Origin: Prunella strophiata
Taxonomy: Eukaryota > Chordata > Aves > Passeriformes > Prunellidae
Assembly: GCA_036583965.1 (NCBI GenBank)
Contig: JAZBQD010000026.1
Coordinates: 2,973,400 to 3,037,399, forward strand
Length of the DNA stretch: 64,000 nucleotides
Direction of reading: 5' to 3'
Part shown: piece after piece, positions 47,282 to 57,345 of the stretch
How positions within the stretch are numbered: position 1 is the stretch's first letter
Layout of the letters: each line of letters opens with the position of its first letter
Translations under genes and position numbers: made by a program
The notes under the pieces: model-generated
Databases searched by the model: none
What the model was told of the DNA's origin: nothing
Seen by the model: the letters and a program-made list of their open reading frames with translations, nothing else

Positions 47282-49573
47282 CTGTAAAAACAGACCAAAA
47301 GCAAAAATTAAAGAAGAAAGAGCCATTCCATAGGATTTTTAAATATAATTTTCTTTCTATGCATCCATACCTAATTCTTTAGCATGGAAATATTAAGTAA
47401 GGGTATGTATGGAAAGGAAGAGAATGCACAGAGCAGCAGGCCCCAGCCAGCCCTGGCTCGTAGGCAGCATTGCTGAGAACACACTTCCATCAGCTTTCAG
47501 AGACAAACTCAGCTTTTAAACTTCTTAATCTTCTGTGGTTGCAATGCTGGGAGACTGAACGAGATCTGAGGCTCTGTTCCATAAACCTATAGGAGGAAAT
47601 CCATCCTATTTGAACACATGGCAGAGCTCTCCCCTGATCACAGAGCCAGAAAGAACAGCTACATCAATCTGTTACTTGCTATTATCAGGCTGCAAATAAG
47701 GCTCAAATGCTTGGCACTGCCCAACACAAAGAAATAAAAATTCCAAAGCTGACAGAAGCACCAAGATAATGAGTTTGAGAAACTTGCTCAATTTAAATGA
47801 ATGCCAGGCCTGGTCTGTTCAGAAAGCTCTTCTGAAACATATGAGACTCTGCTTGCAGGGCAAAGGAACAAGATGCAGACTAAGTAATGGGAGTTACATT
47901 TTCTCTGCCTTCAGCTCAAAAGTCATCTGTTATTTTTGGAGTGCAGTCAATCACAAGTAAAGAGAAAACAGTAAGATACAGTCAAAACCAGGAGAAGAAA
48001 TAAACCCATCAGGAGTCAGGATGAACTCTAAAAAAAGGAGCTAGGGGTTTTGGTGATGGTGGGATTTTTTAATGTGTTGTTTGCTTGTAGGGTGGGGTTT
48101 TTTCCCCTGTGTTTTTGTTTGTTTGGTTTGGGTTTTTCTCCTGAAGTGACAGGCAGTAGATCTGTGAAACTCCTTGTCAGAGGGTATGGTGGATTCTGGA
48201 AGTTTGGTTAAAAGGGCAGCCTGAATAAGTACTTGAAAGACAGGGGTACTTAAAATTACTAACCAGATAATATCTGATTTATTGATCCCCTGAATCCAAG
48301 TGTTTTTCTTTTTTTAATCTAAATGCATGTACCCTCAAATGGAAAAAAAAAAATTAGAAGAGGCTGTGGTCAAAAGGCTTGGCAAATGTGTAAATTACTA
48401 CCTAGTGTTAGTCTATTCACTCTGGAAAATGTAATATCCAGATGGAGATTACAGAGAAGGATGTACATTTCCTTGTTACAGTCTCAGTTCTGCAGTCACA
48501 TGGACTGAATGTTCTTGCCCAGCAGGAACAGCCACAGCAGCTCCATACCTGCAGTTACAGTAGAGGACATAGCCATCTCTGTGGAGCTGCTTGGCCAGCT
48601 CTAGCTGATGATTGTCCATCAGCTTGTCATTTATTACTACTATTAGTGGTTTTCCTTGCTCTAGAGTCTCCAGGCAGCTACCAGCACCTACGAGAGAAAC
48701 AGAAAACATGGTGAGAGATGCAATACCCCCCTACTTGCTGCTGAAACAGGGTGAGAGATGCAATACCCCCCTACTTGCTGCTGAAACTCTTGAACAACCC
48801 AACTCCAGCTGTGGACCTCAGCATTCCCAGCCAGCCCACGCCTGGGCCGGAGACACATCATCCCACCGAGCTCCGCAGCCCCGGGAAGCAGCCGGGCTGT
48901 ACCTGCGTGGCTGATGACCAGGTCTGCGCTCCGCAGGTCCTCAGCCAGCGAGTCCTTGAAGCGGAACGCTTCCACCGCCACGGCCGAGCTGCCGCTGGGC
49001 TGCGGCAGCGAGCCCCGGCCCACCTGCAGCACCAGCTTCTGGAAGCCGCGGCTCTGCAGCGCCTGCGGGGCACGGGACGGGTGAATGGAGGGGGGAACGG
49101 GGGGATAACGCGGTGGGGAGGGTGGTGGGGAAGGGGGATGATGGGGAGATGCCGGGTGGGGGATGAAGAGAGAGATGGAGAAGAGAGGGATGACGGGGAT
49201 GGATTGAAGGGGTTGAGGCGGGGATAGAGAGAGTGTGTAAGGGGTGTGCCCAGCTGCCGACTACTCCAGTCCGGGTACCGCTGCCCCTCCCCGTCCCCTA
49301 CCAACACTTCACGCTTCTCCCCCGGGAAGCCCCGCACCGCTCCGGCCCCCTCAGACACGCCGGCACCGCTGCCGGGACGCGGCAGGCAGGGCGGAGCAGC
49401 TCGTGGCGCGCAGGCGCCAGCCCCGGCAGGCCAGGCCTGGCCCGGGGCCGGGGCCGGTGTCTCGGCCGGGGCCGGTGTCTCGGCCGGCTGACCTGCAGCG
49501 CGGGCGGGGAGCGGGCGGTGGCGATCAGCTCGTCGAAGCTGGTGGTGCCCACGGTGACGAACACGGACTTCAT
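47170..49573 (-). CDS. ALG13: ALG13 catalytic subunit, short form: UDP-GlcNAc transferase (4 exons)
   Basis: Exons 49493-49573, 48903-49062, 48549-48687 and 47170-47281 join in phase to 163 residues plus TAA, against 165 in the human short isoform. The product is the cytosolic catalytic subunit that works with membrane-bound ALG14 on the ER face to transfer GlcNAc from UDP-GlcNAc to dolichol-PP-GlcNAc, the second step of N-glycan precursor assembly. It is a GT28-type, GT-B C-terminal half. Visible motifs are [14 protein letters not shown] at the N-terminus, [17 protein letters not shown] (nucleotide-sugar loop), [20 protein letters not shown], and the C-terminal [15 protein letters not shown] used for ALG14 contact in the family. 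The start ATG is in a CpG island with G at -3. Confidence 0.95.
47282..48548 (-). other. ALG13: ALG13 short-form intron 3
   Basis: 1.27-kb intron; a T/G-rich stretch at 48060-48140 and a weak CR1-like block near 48160-48245 (AAACTCCTTGTCAGAGGGTA). No exon recognised. Confidence 0.65.
48549..48687 (-). CDS. ALG13: ALG13 short-form exon 3
   Basis: Acceptor TCTCTCGTAG|GTGC, donor TGCAG|gtatgg. Encodes [40 protein letters not shown] and VLYCNC. 139 nt; leaves two bases (AG). Confidence 0.95.
48711..48787. repeat. Tandem duplication, two 37-bp copies (period 40 bp)
   Basis: GTGAGAGATGCAATACCCCC followed by CTACTTGCTGCTGAAAC occurs at 48711-48747 and again, identically, at 48751-48787. It sits 24 bp upstream of the exon 3 acceptor, so it duplicates the likely branch-point region of that intron. 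Confidence 0.97.
48903..49062 (-). CDS. ALG13: ALG13 short-form exon 2
   Basis: Acceptor GTGCCCCGCAG|GCG, donor CACGCAG|gtacag. Encodes [20 protein letters not shown], then [20 protein letters not shown] and ADLVISHA plus one base. GC-rich. Confidence 0.95.
49453..49488. repeat. 18-bp tandem duplication at exon 1 donor
   Basis: GGCCGGTGTCTCGGCCGG is present twice in a row, ending about 4 bp from the exon 1 boundary, on the intron side. Confidence 0.9.
49493..49573 (-). CDS. ALG13: ALG13 short-form exon 1
   Basis: 27 codons: [20 protein letters not shown] then RSPPALQ, donor CTGCAG|gtcagc. The frame is open further upstream, but the family starts with M(K)[12 protein letters not shown], so the ATG at 49573 is chosen. 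Confidence 0.95.
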
Positions 49574-50362
49574 GGCCGCCGGGACGGGACGGGCCGGGCC
49601 AGCCGCGGGGCCGCCAGGGGGCGCCGCGCACCCGCGCAGCGCTCCCGAAATGGCGGCCGGGCTGAGGGGAGGGCTGAGGGCCGGGCGGGAACGCCTCCTT
49701 CCCTCACGGACCCGGCCCTCCTTGTCCCTCCTTGTCCCTCCCTGTCCCTCTACGTCGCCGCTGTTCACGGGTTTTCCCCGTCCTCCCGTTTCGGCGGGGC
49801 TGGTGCCACAGCGCCGTGGTGTTTTCCCCCACGGTGCCACACCGGCAGGGATGGTGGCTGCTCTAACGAGCCTACTATCCGGCAGCGCTTAGAGGCTGTT
49901 TCAGGTTTTTAGACTTTCAAGGAGAAGAGCTAAAAAATAAATTTGGAAAAGGGATTCGCAAAGTTTTCCTACGTGTTATTTCAGCATTGGGGACCCACAT
50001 AACTTACGGACAGCCAGTCTGGGTGTGTTCAGAACTGCCATTGCCAGAGCAGGGCCACAGCCACCTTCCCTTTACAGACTGATAATTGCCCTAAGGCTCC
50101 CACAACACTTACTGGGGGAGTAGCATTTTAAATTCTACCCCATAATCATGTACTATTAAATGTGTTAACACAGTTATGAATATTAAATGTGTTAAATGTG
50201 TTCATTGAAGAGTAAGAATGACCCCTGAGCAGTTGCACAAACCGAGCTGGCAGTTTTGTTTCTTAAGAGTAAGTGTAACACAATGCGCAATGCTACAAAG
50301 ATAAACCAAAGTTAGACATCTAAATCTGTTTATTTCCTGAATTAAATTCAACAGATGAGGTC

Positions 50363-50382
50363 ACAACTGTATACACAGTTGT
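50363..50382. other. Inverted repeat, E-box pair
   Basis: ACAACTGT-ATAC-ACAGTTGT, extending to 9-bp arms (50362-50383). Each arm carries a CANNTG E-box. It lies about 0.8 kb upstream of the ALG13 start in a repeat-free AT-rich stretch. Confidence 0.8.
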
Positions 50383-50869
50383 GTGTACATGGTGTTCGAA
50401 GAAGGATGCAGCTGTCTTGAGGAAACCTCTGATTGCCATGTTAATGCCTTGTTCACAATGCTCATTAGCCCCCTGTTGTTTTCATTTAGCATAATGAGCC
50501 ACGCTGAAATGTATTTATTTTTTGATTAAAGCAAGTAGTGCTGACAGCAGACACTGTCTGGGGGAAAAATGCAGTAGAACAAAACAATATTGGTGTCCTG
50601 AATGCACAGGGACTTAGTGGCTCTGCCCAGCCTCATCCAGCTCTTGCTGTTGTCCCTCAGGAAAAGGAACTTGTGAGCTGAGGTGGCCACAGCATGAGCC
50701 AGGTGGAGACGTCACCAACAGGGCAGTAACAGTGACCATCCAGCAGGGACATGGACAAAATGTCAGCCCAGGAAACCCAAACAGCAGTTCGGGAATAGAA
50801 TTAGCAGCAAAGACACCCACAAGTCACCTCTGTCAAACCAGCACGAGAAGGACATGGTTATGTAGCTTC

Positions 50870-51290
50870 AGAGGAGGGCTGGAACACTTCTCCTGGGAAG
50901 ACAGTCTGGGAGAGCTCAGAGTGTTCAGCCTGGAGAAGAGAAGGCTCCAGGGAGACCTTAGAATCCCTTCCAGTGCTTAAAGGGGCTCCAGGAGAGAGCT
51001 GGAGAGGGACTTTGGACAAGGGCCTGGAGTGACAGGACAAAGGGGAATGGCTTTAAACTGAAAAAAGGCAGATTTAGACTGGATATTGAGAATGAATTCT
51101 TCCCTGTGAGGGTGGGGAGGCCCTGACACAGGGTGTCCAGAGAAGCTGTGGCTGCCCCATCCCTGGAAGTGTCCAAGGCCAGGTTGGATGGGATTTGGAG
51201 CAACCTGGGATAGTGGAAGGTGTCCCTGACCATGACAGAGGGTTAAAACTAAATGAACTTAAGGTCCCTGCCAACCCAAACCGTTTTATT
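50870..51290 (+). mobile_element. CR1 LINE 3' fragment, about 420 bp
   Basis: Sense-strand CR1 end: CTGGAACACTTCTCCTGGGA, CTCAGAGTGTTCAGCCTGGA, AGGCCAGGTTGGATGGGATT, GGAAGGTGTCCCTGACCATG. It is the longest CR1 piece in the window and includes part of the region upstream of the terminal block. Confidence 0.92.
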
Positions 51291-54200
51291 TAAACCCCAA
51301 GGTTAAATAAAGTCCCTGTCCAAGAGTGTGAGTGGAAGTCCCATCTGAGACTGATCAGGGTAATTAGGACCTATTAGTGCAGTCAGGGCCCTGACAGCTG
51401 TTGGACAAGAAAGTAGATTTGGGATGAAAGGAAAATGCTACATTTTTCAGGTGTTGGAGATGAGGTTCAGCACCTGGTAAAGGACAGGATAATTAAATGT
51501 TAGAGGTTTTGTTTGGTTTTTTTCGTGTGTCACTGGAAGTCAGTGTCCTCTGCAGCTAGCGCTTCCAGCTTCATGCTGTATAGGGGCTAGAAGAAAAAAT
51601 ATTCACATGTAAAATTGCAGTGACTTAAATTTGTGTTAGAGTTTTCACTGGAGGACACATTCCATTTGCACATTGAATCAGGCTTGTTAGGGTGATTTTA
51701 AATGGAAGAGAAAAGGGAAAAGCATCCATTAAGGGACTCCATTTCATGCTAATTTGTACCTGCTGTTTTAATGAGAAGTTGTGTAGGGCATGAGTAGATT
51801 TTGCCCATGAGTGCTTATGCTGTGGTCTGTGAGAAATACAGATCATTCTCAAAATGAGGTACTTAGAGCTGATCCTGTGCAGTGTTAAGGCAGGTAGAGG
51901 TCATGTAATCCAGCCTTGGTGCTGTGCCTTGTTTCATTGCTGCCTTTGCTCTGTGTTCCTACAGATAAACCACACAGTGGTCACAGAACTGACCTGCCAG
52001 TGACCTGTTTGCAGTTAGATCAGCTCACTGGGCTGCACAAGCAGCACCACCAGCACAAGGGAGGTGGCAGAGCTGTGGTACCTTGGATTTAGTCTGTTTT
52101 AAACATTGGGGGATTCCTCTCTTCACCCCTTTAGTTGTCAGAAACTGCAGGCACGTTCTCTGAGCCCTGTGGCTCAGGCAGCTGAGTGTCTGTAGCTTTT
52201 GGGGCAAACCTTGTGTGAACATAGCCCTGCTTGGGCTGGGCAGTCTCTCTTTGCAGTACAAATTGTCTCTCCCCAATCTCTGTGTGTGATATTATCAGGG
52301 ACAGTCCAGAAATAAGAGCTCAATCCTGACATAATGTGGTCCTGGACCCCAGGGAGTGGCTAGAACAGGGCTGAAATGGAAAATAGGTTTTTGTGAGAGC
52401 TTGCTTCCATCTGTGCTTCATAGGGCATAATTTATATTCTGATGTTTTCTTCCTGTGACAACATCTGGGCAGGAAAGTGAAGATGTCATGAGTGCAAGCT
52501 GTTTTTTGTTGAGAGAGGAATGACATACCCCTCCCCTCTTCTCCTTAGCTGGTATTTGAAATGTTTCTGGATGGCTCAGTTCTGAGCACTGTCACTTTGT
52601 ATTCAGTTCAGCTTGCCACAATTTGCCCAGAAAGCTCTATAATTATATTATTCAGGGGTAAGAAAGTGAATGAAAATAAACTAAGTCAGCTCACATCTTT
52701 GTTTCTGAAAAGTACATCCTGCCTTTAGTTTGCTCTTGAAGTCTAAAGGCTGACCCACAACTGTGGAGAGAAAACTCTGATGACCCTGGAAATGCATGGG
52801 CCACAGTGTATCAAATAATGAATCATTAAAAAATATACACCAACAGGAAGGCAGGAAGCCTGTATGAGTCTACAAACTTTGATTTTCTTTGAAGGAAAAA
52901 AAAGCCAGTGACTGGCTAGTTATTGACTTTCCTTTCTCTTGTATTTCTGCACAGATTGATTCTCCATATGGCTTGTGATATAATGCTGCAGTGGATGACA
53001 TGAAGCACAGGAGAGCAATTAGACTCCTCCACACTAGATTTATATTATATTTCAATACTTTTTCTATGTTTATAAATGTGCAGAAAGAGTAAAGGTAGTC
53101 TTGATTCTCTTTCCAATTTGCTTTATATAATTTTAAACTGAAAAAATATTTGCTTCTTTTTCCTCTCTCATTGAGATGTAGTGCTGTACCTTTGAGGGTT
53201 GATATTTTTGTTACTGCAGGGAGCTTTGAAAATCAGATGAAGGATCTTTTGGGGAATAATTCCTTCATATTACTGTGATTCGGAGATGCTTGGCCTGGTA
53301 AAATAACAGCCTAGCATTTGTCAGGCAAATGTCAATTTGAAATATTTCATCACATTTCTACATCCTTTGAATTGTGTCTTTGTGGGCTGGTTATTTAGCA
53401 GCTGGATTGACACAAAGGCTCAGGCTGACTGGAAACAGGGAGGTGTTGGATCACCTCCTCCTCGGGGCTGACTGGCAGAAGACTGAAGCACATGGAGGAA
53501 CTCTTCTGACTAAATATCTCACCTGTGGAGTGGAAAAGGAAGCTATGCCTTAGCCAGAATGAGTGTCCACCATCTGATAACTCTCATGGATTTTTCTGAA
53601 TTTTGCCACATTTTGTAGTGTGCCTTCAAGTCCCTGGTTCTGGAATTATGGAATCGTAGTTTTTAAGGCCTTATGTTTCTGAAGAGGAGAGAGAAAACCA
53701 CTCAGCTACCCTGAAGACACAAACAATATTTGTTAAGATCTATAACTATGTATCTGTTTGTTACTCCTGGTTTGCTTCGTATTTAAACAATGTAATGATT
53801 CTAGGAGACCTGAGCTTCAGGAAGCTGAGTGTTTACTCATTTATGAAAGTAAAGTGCTGCTGGCCTTTGCTCTCCAACGAAGCAGGAGGGCACCTCTGTA
53901 CTGGGACACAGCACATGCTGTGTTTCAATCCTTGTTACAGGGACTGTGGCTGGGCTGATTGGTACCAGCCCTGGTGCTGGATCCTTACTGGTGCTCGAGG
54001 CCTCTGCTAGTTTTCTATCATAAATGAAATGCTCACCTTAAAAACCAGAAAATGGGCTTCATATCAAACAAAAAAAATTTCTCAAAGCTGGCAATTTTCA
54101 GTAGTGTTTGGGTTATTGGGGGATTAAAGAAAATAATTTGAAGAGTGGTGGCAAACCAGGCCAGTGTGCAGAGGTAGGAGGGAGTCAGGTCTGTTGCAAA

Positions 54201-56154
54201 GAGGACTCAGTGTTGTGATGTCTCCTGGTAACTGGTCCCCTCAGCTCCCCTGGGATCCTGCTCCTTGCTGTCTGTGGAAAACACTGGCCACCATTCCTGC
54301 CTGCTGGCCACCAGCACACACCTCCACAGCAGTCCACTGTGTGAGCACCCTGCCGCTTCATATTCCTGCATAATCCCTCTGACAACCAAATCTATTAAAA
54401 ATTCATTTTCATCCAGGCAAATCAGACTCCCTGAAATCAATTGAGCTTTGTTCTCTGAGGGCAGCTTGTGCTGGTGCAAATATAATCAAATCCTGAGGTG
54501 CCTTGCATGCATTTTTACAAGCACTGAGATGGAATTCATGTTTCAATTATTCTTTTTGATGTGCATTTTTAAAGGAAATTAGAATATTATGCTCAAGTAA
54601 ACCAACAGTTTTAGATCTTTAGAAAGGAACTCCAAGTGAGCCAAATTCCTTTTCCCAGACAGTTCCAATTATGCAAGTACATACAAATATCTCTGTTTGC
54701 CATGCAGCATGAAAATAGGTAAGGAGGTGAACCCAGTGTGAACTCAGACTAAATTTCACTTCTGTCCATTTGCCTGCTGTTCTCCAGAAGCTGGCTCGAG
54801 ACAGCAGCAGTTTATGTAGACAGTTTGAATTGTTCTCCAGAAGTATCCTGGGACTCCTAAGTCAATCTACTGATGAAGTAAATGGATTTTGGAACTATGT
54901 AGACTTGCTGAAAATGCCCTACAATCAATGAAAAGCTGCTCTAATTCTGCCAGAAAAGCAAAGGGCTGTTGGGCAGAGGTGAGTAGTGGTGTTTACACCA
55001 GGAGAGGGCTGCCTGCCTTCGCTGCAGTGAGGGCACCCAGCCTGCAGGCTCCATTTTGCTCCGTCTTTTCTGCACAGCATTAGCATCTTCCCATTTGCAA
55101 AGCCTGTTTTGAATTGCCAAGCTGCCTCTCAGAACCAAAGAGAAACAGTGAGAGCATTTGAGGTTCACTTCCCAGCCGACCAACAGCCACAGCCAACACA
55201 GATCTGCTCAAGGTCTGAAAATCCCGTGATGTTTCATGGACTGAACCTGCCTGTTTGCAGCCAGTCCTGTTCAGAGGATCTGTGCCCTCTGCATCATCCC
55301 CTGCTGCTTTGCAACAGCAGTAGGGGTGCTAAAAGCAGTGACAGTCATGATTCATTTCTCTCTGCTGTTTGTTTGTGCTAACAAGATGATAGCTTATTAT
55401 TTACAAGCAGTCTAGTTTCCATTAGACATTAGGGATCACAGCAGCCACAAGATACTCAGCAAAACCACTGAGCTCAATTTGGAGATTCTTTAACAGCTCT
55501 GGGCCACCAGTTTTTTTTGTGTGCATGATGTACAGCATATACTGAGAAGAATCAATACCAGAAACATCTTTGCATGCATTTCCTGTTTATGGCCTTCTTT
55601 TTATCACCAAAAATGCTAGAAATGTTTTATGCAGAGGCAACCCAGGAGGTTAATAGTATGCAGTGACTTTCACAAAGATGAAAAATTGTGGCTCTTATTT
55701 TTTAATGTTCTAAGGATATATGCAGAGAGACATGTAAGAGAGATCTAAAGTCATATTTACACCTGGAAAACTGTTTTAAATGTGTGTGCATGTGTACTTT
55801 ACAAATAAGTCCTCTTATTTAGGTATCTTCTATTTAGGTGAATCTTCTTTCAGGATTTCTCATGTCATAATTCCGGGATAACATTAAGCTATTTAAAATA
55901 AATCATCATTCTACAACTTGCTGGGAAATATTGGACCAGGTTCATCCCAGTTATGACTGAACTGGCTTAGACCTAAATCAGAGCTTAAATGGTGTTACAT
56001 TTGGGAGAGCCATTATTACTGTGTGCACCAATGTCAAAACAAGAATATTTTTCATTATCTTGCCTCTAGTGAAAACTTCTGAACTCAAATTAGTCCTGTT
56101 TCCTTCACCCTTTAGTGTACTTATGCATGACCACCTGTACTTCATCCACAGTAA

Positions 56155-56259
56155 CTTTCCTTTTTTCCTTTTCCTTTTCCTTTTCCTTTTCCTTTTCCTT
56201 TTCCTTTTCCTTTTCCTTTTCCTTTTCCTTTTCCTTTTCCTTTTCCTTTTCCTTTTCCT
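56155..56259. repeat. (CCTTTT)n hexanucleotide satellite
   Basis: About 16 nearly perfect units. The strand is purely pyrimidine, so the opposite strand is (AAAAGG)n. It generates spurious Leu/Phe and Lys/Glu frames. Confidence 0.97.
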
Positions 56260-57320
56260 GCTGAAACCAAGAGCTGTTCAGCTGCTGAATGTTTGTGTTC
56301 ATTAAATGAGGCTTTGTGTACCAACGTTTCCTGTGCCATCTTAAAATGGTGATTCAGGTTAAATCTGTCCAAAAGAAGGGTGTTGGTTTTGGTTTTTTGA
56401 TTTGTGAGTGTATCACAGAGTGGGTGATGGCTGAGGGTAGACTGAAGCCCTAAATCTGTTCAAAAGTGGGGTGAAACATGGCAGATGTACAGACAGCTCA
56501 GCTTTATGTGCTTGGCTTGGAAGGTGCTGCTATTAAGCTGAAAAATTCTTCACACTTTGCAGCAGGGTCCATGTTTAATCCTTTAGGTAATGGCTCTGAG
56601 GTTTCAGTGTGGGTGTGGGCAGCTGGCCATCAGAAATTGGACTGAGGGCCCTTGCAGGCTGCTGGGCCACTGTTGTGTAGAGCAGCACCAGGTTGCTGTC
56701 AGACAGTGCTGAACTTGACCCAATGCCTTTGCCATGAAGCAGATGATGTTCCTTTTCTGTCCCTTATCAAGGGGATGGAATTGCCTGGCAGCACCCACAC
56801 TTATATGTTGACACTTGTGGCATAACTAGTAAAATAAATTAATTTTTTCGAAGGTAATGAGCTTGATATTAAAGAAATGATTCATGCCTAAGATCAAAAG
56901 GAAATGTCTTCTGAAGGAGTGCCCCATGTCCCTCCAGGGCCTTAGATTTCTGTCATCACAGGCAAAATCATTCCCTTTGGTTTCTCTGAACCTGGAATTT
57001 TATTTTTTATTTTGTGAGGATTCAGGTAAAATCTTCATTGATTCTGAGCTTGGTATTACAGAAAGTACTGCTGGGATGTAGTGGTCCCTTACTGTTTTCT
57101 GTTTATAAGCAACCTACCCCAAGGTGCTAATTAGCTGGAGGAGTTGCACGTACACAAAGCATGGTTTGTTCCTCTGTAAAAATACATTTGGGGTTGTGTG
57201 ACTTGGCTTATTTGTGAACATCCCGTGTTTTCTGAAATCAGCAAGGCAATAGCAAAAATTTGTGAGACTGGTATTTTTCACCTATAAACTACTTACAAAT
57301 ATTTGGTTAATTCTTAATAA

Positions 57321-57345
57321 CAACTATCCTCAATAAGGATAGTTG
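57321..57345. other. Perfect hairpin, 10-bp arms
   Basis: CAACTATCCT-caata-AGGATAGTTG. Intergenic; no U-tract or RNA gene context, so function is unknown. Confidence 0.85.

Larger units (their letters stand above)
48880..49880. promoter_or_regulatory. ALG13: CpG island at ALG13 first exon
   Basis: Strongly GC-rich, CpG-dense DNA spanning exons 1-2 and the 5' flank. No TATA box is visible. Several long open frames on both strands in this island are by-products of base composition. Confidence 0.85.

Noticed and set aside
48858..49912. Long open frames on both strands (219, 222 and 257 codons) around the ALG13 first exon
   Set aside because: They lie in a CpG island where stop codons are rare, are Arg/Pro/Ala-rich and match no family. 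The real coding there is only the two short ALG13 exons.
53640..53675. GGAATTATGGAATCGTAG as a CR1 tail
   Set aside because: Only the terminal signature is similar; no further CR1 block follows, so not enough to annotate.
56155..56259. CRISPR-like array
   Set aside because: Simple hexanucleotide repeat without spacers in a vertebrate genome.
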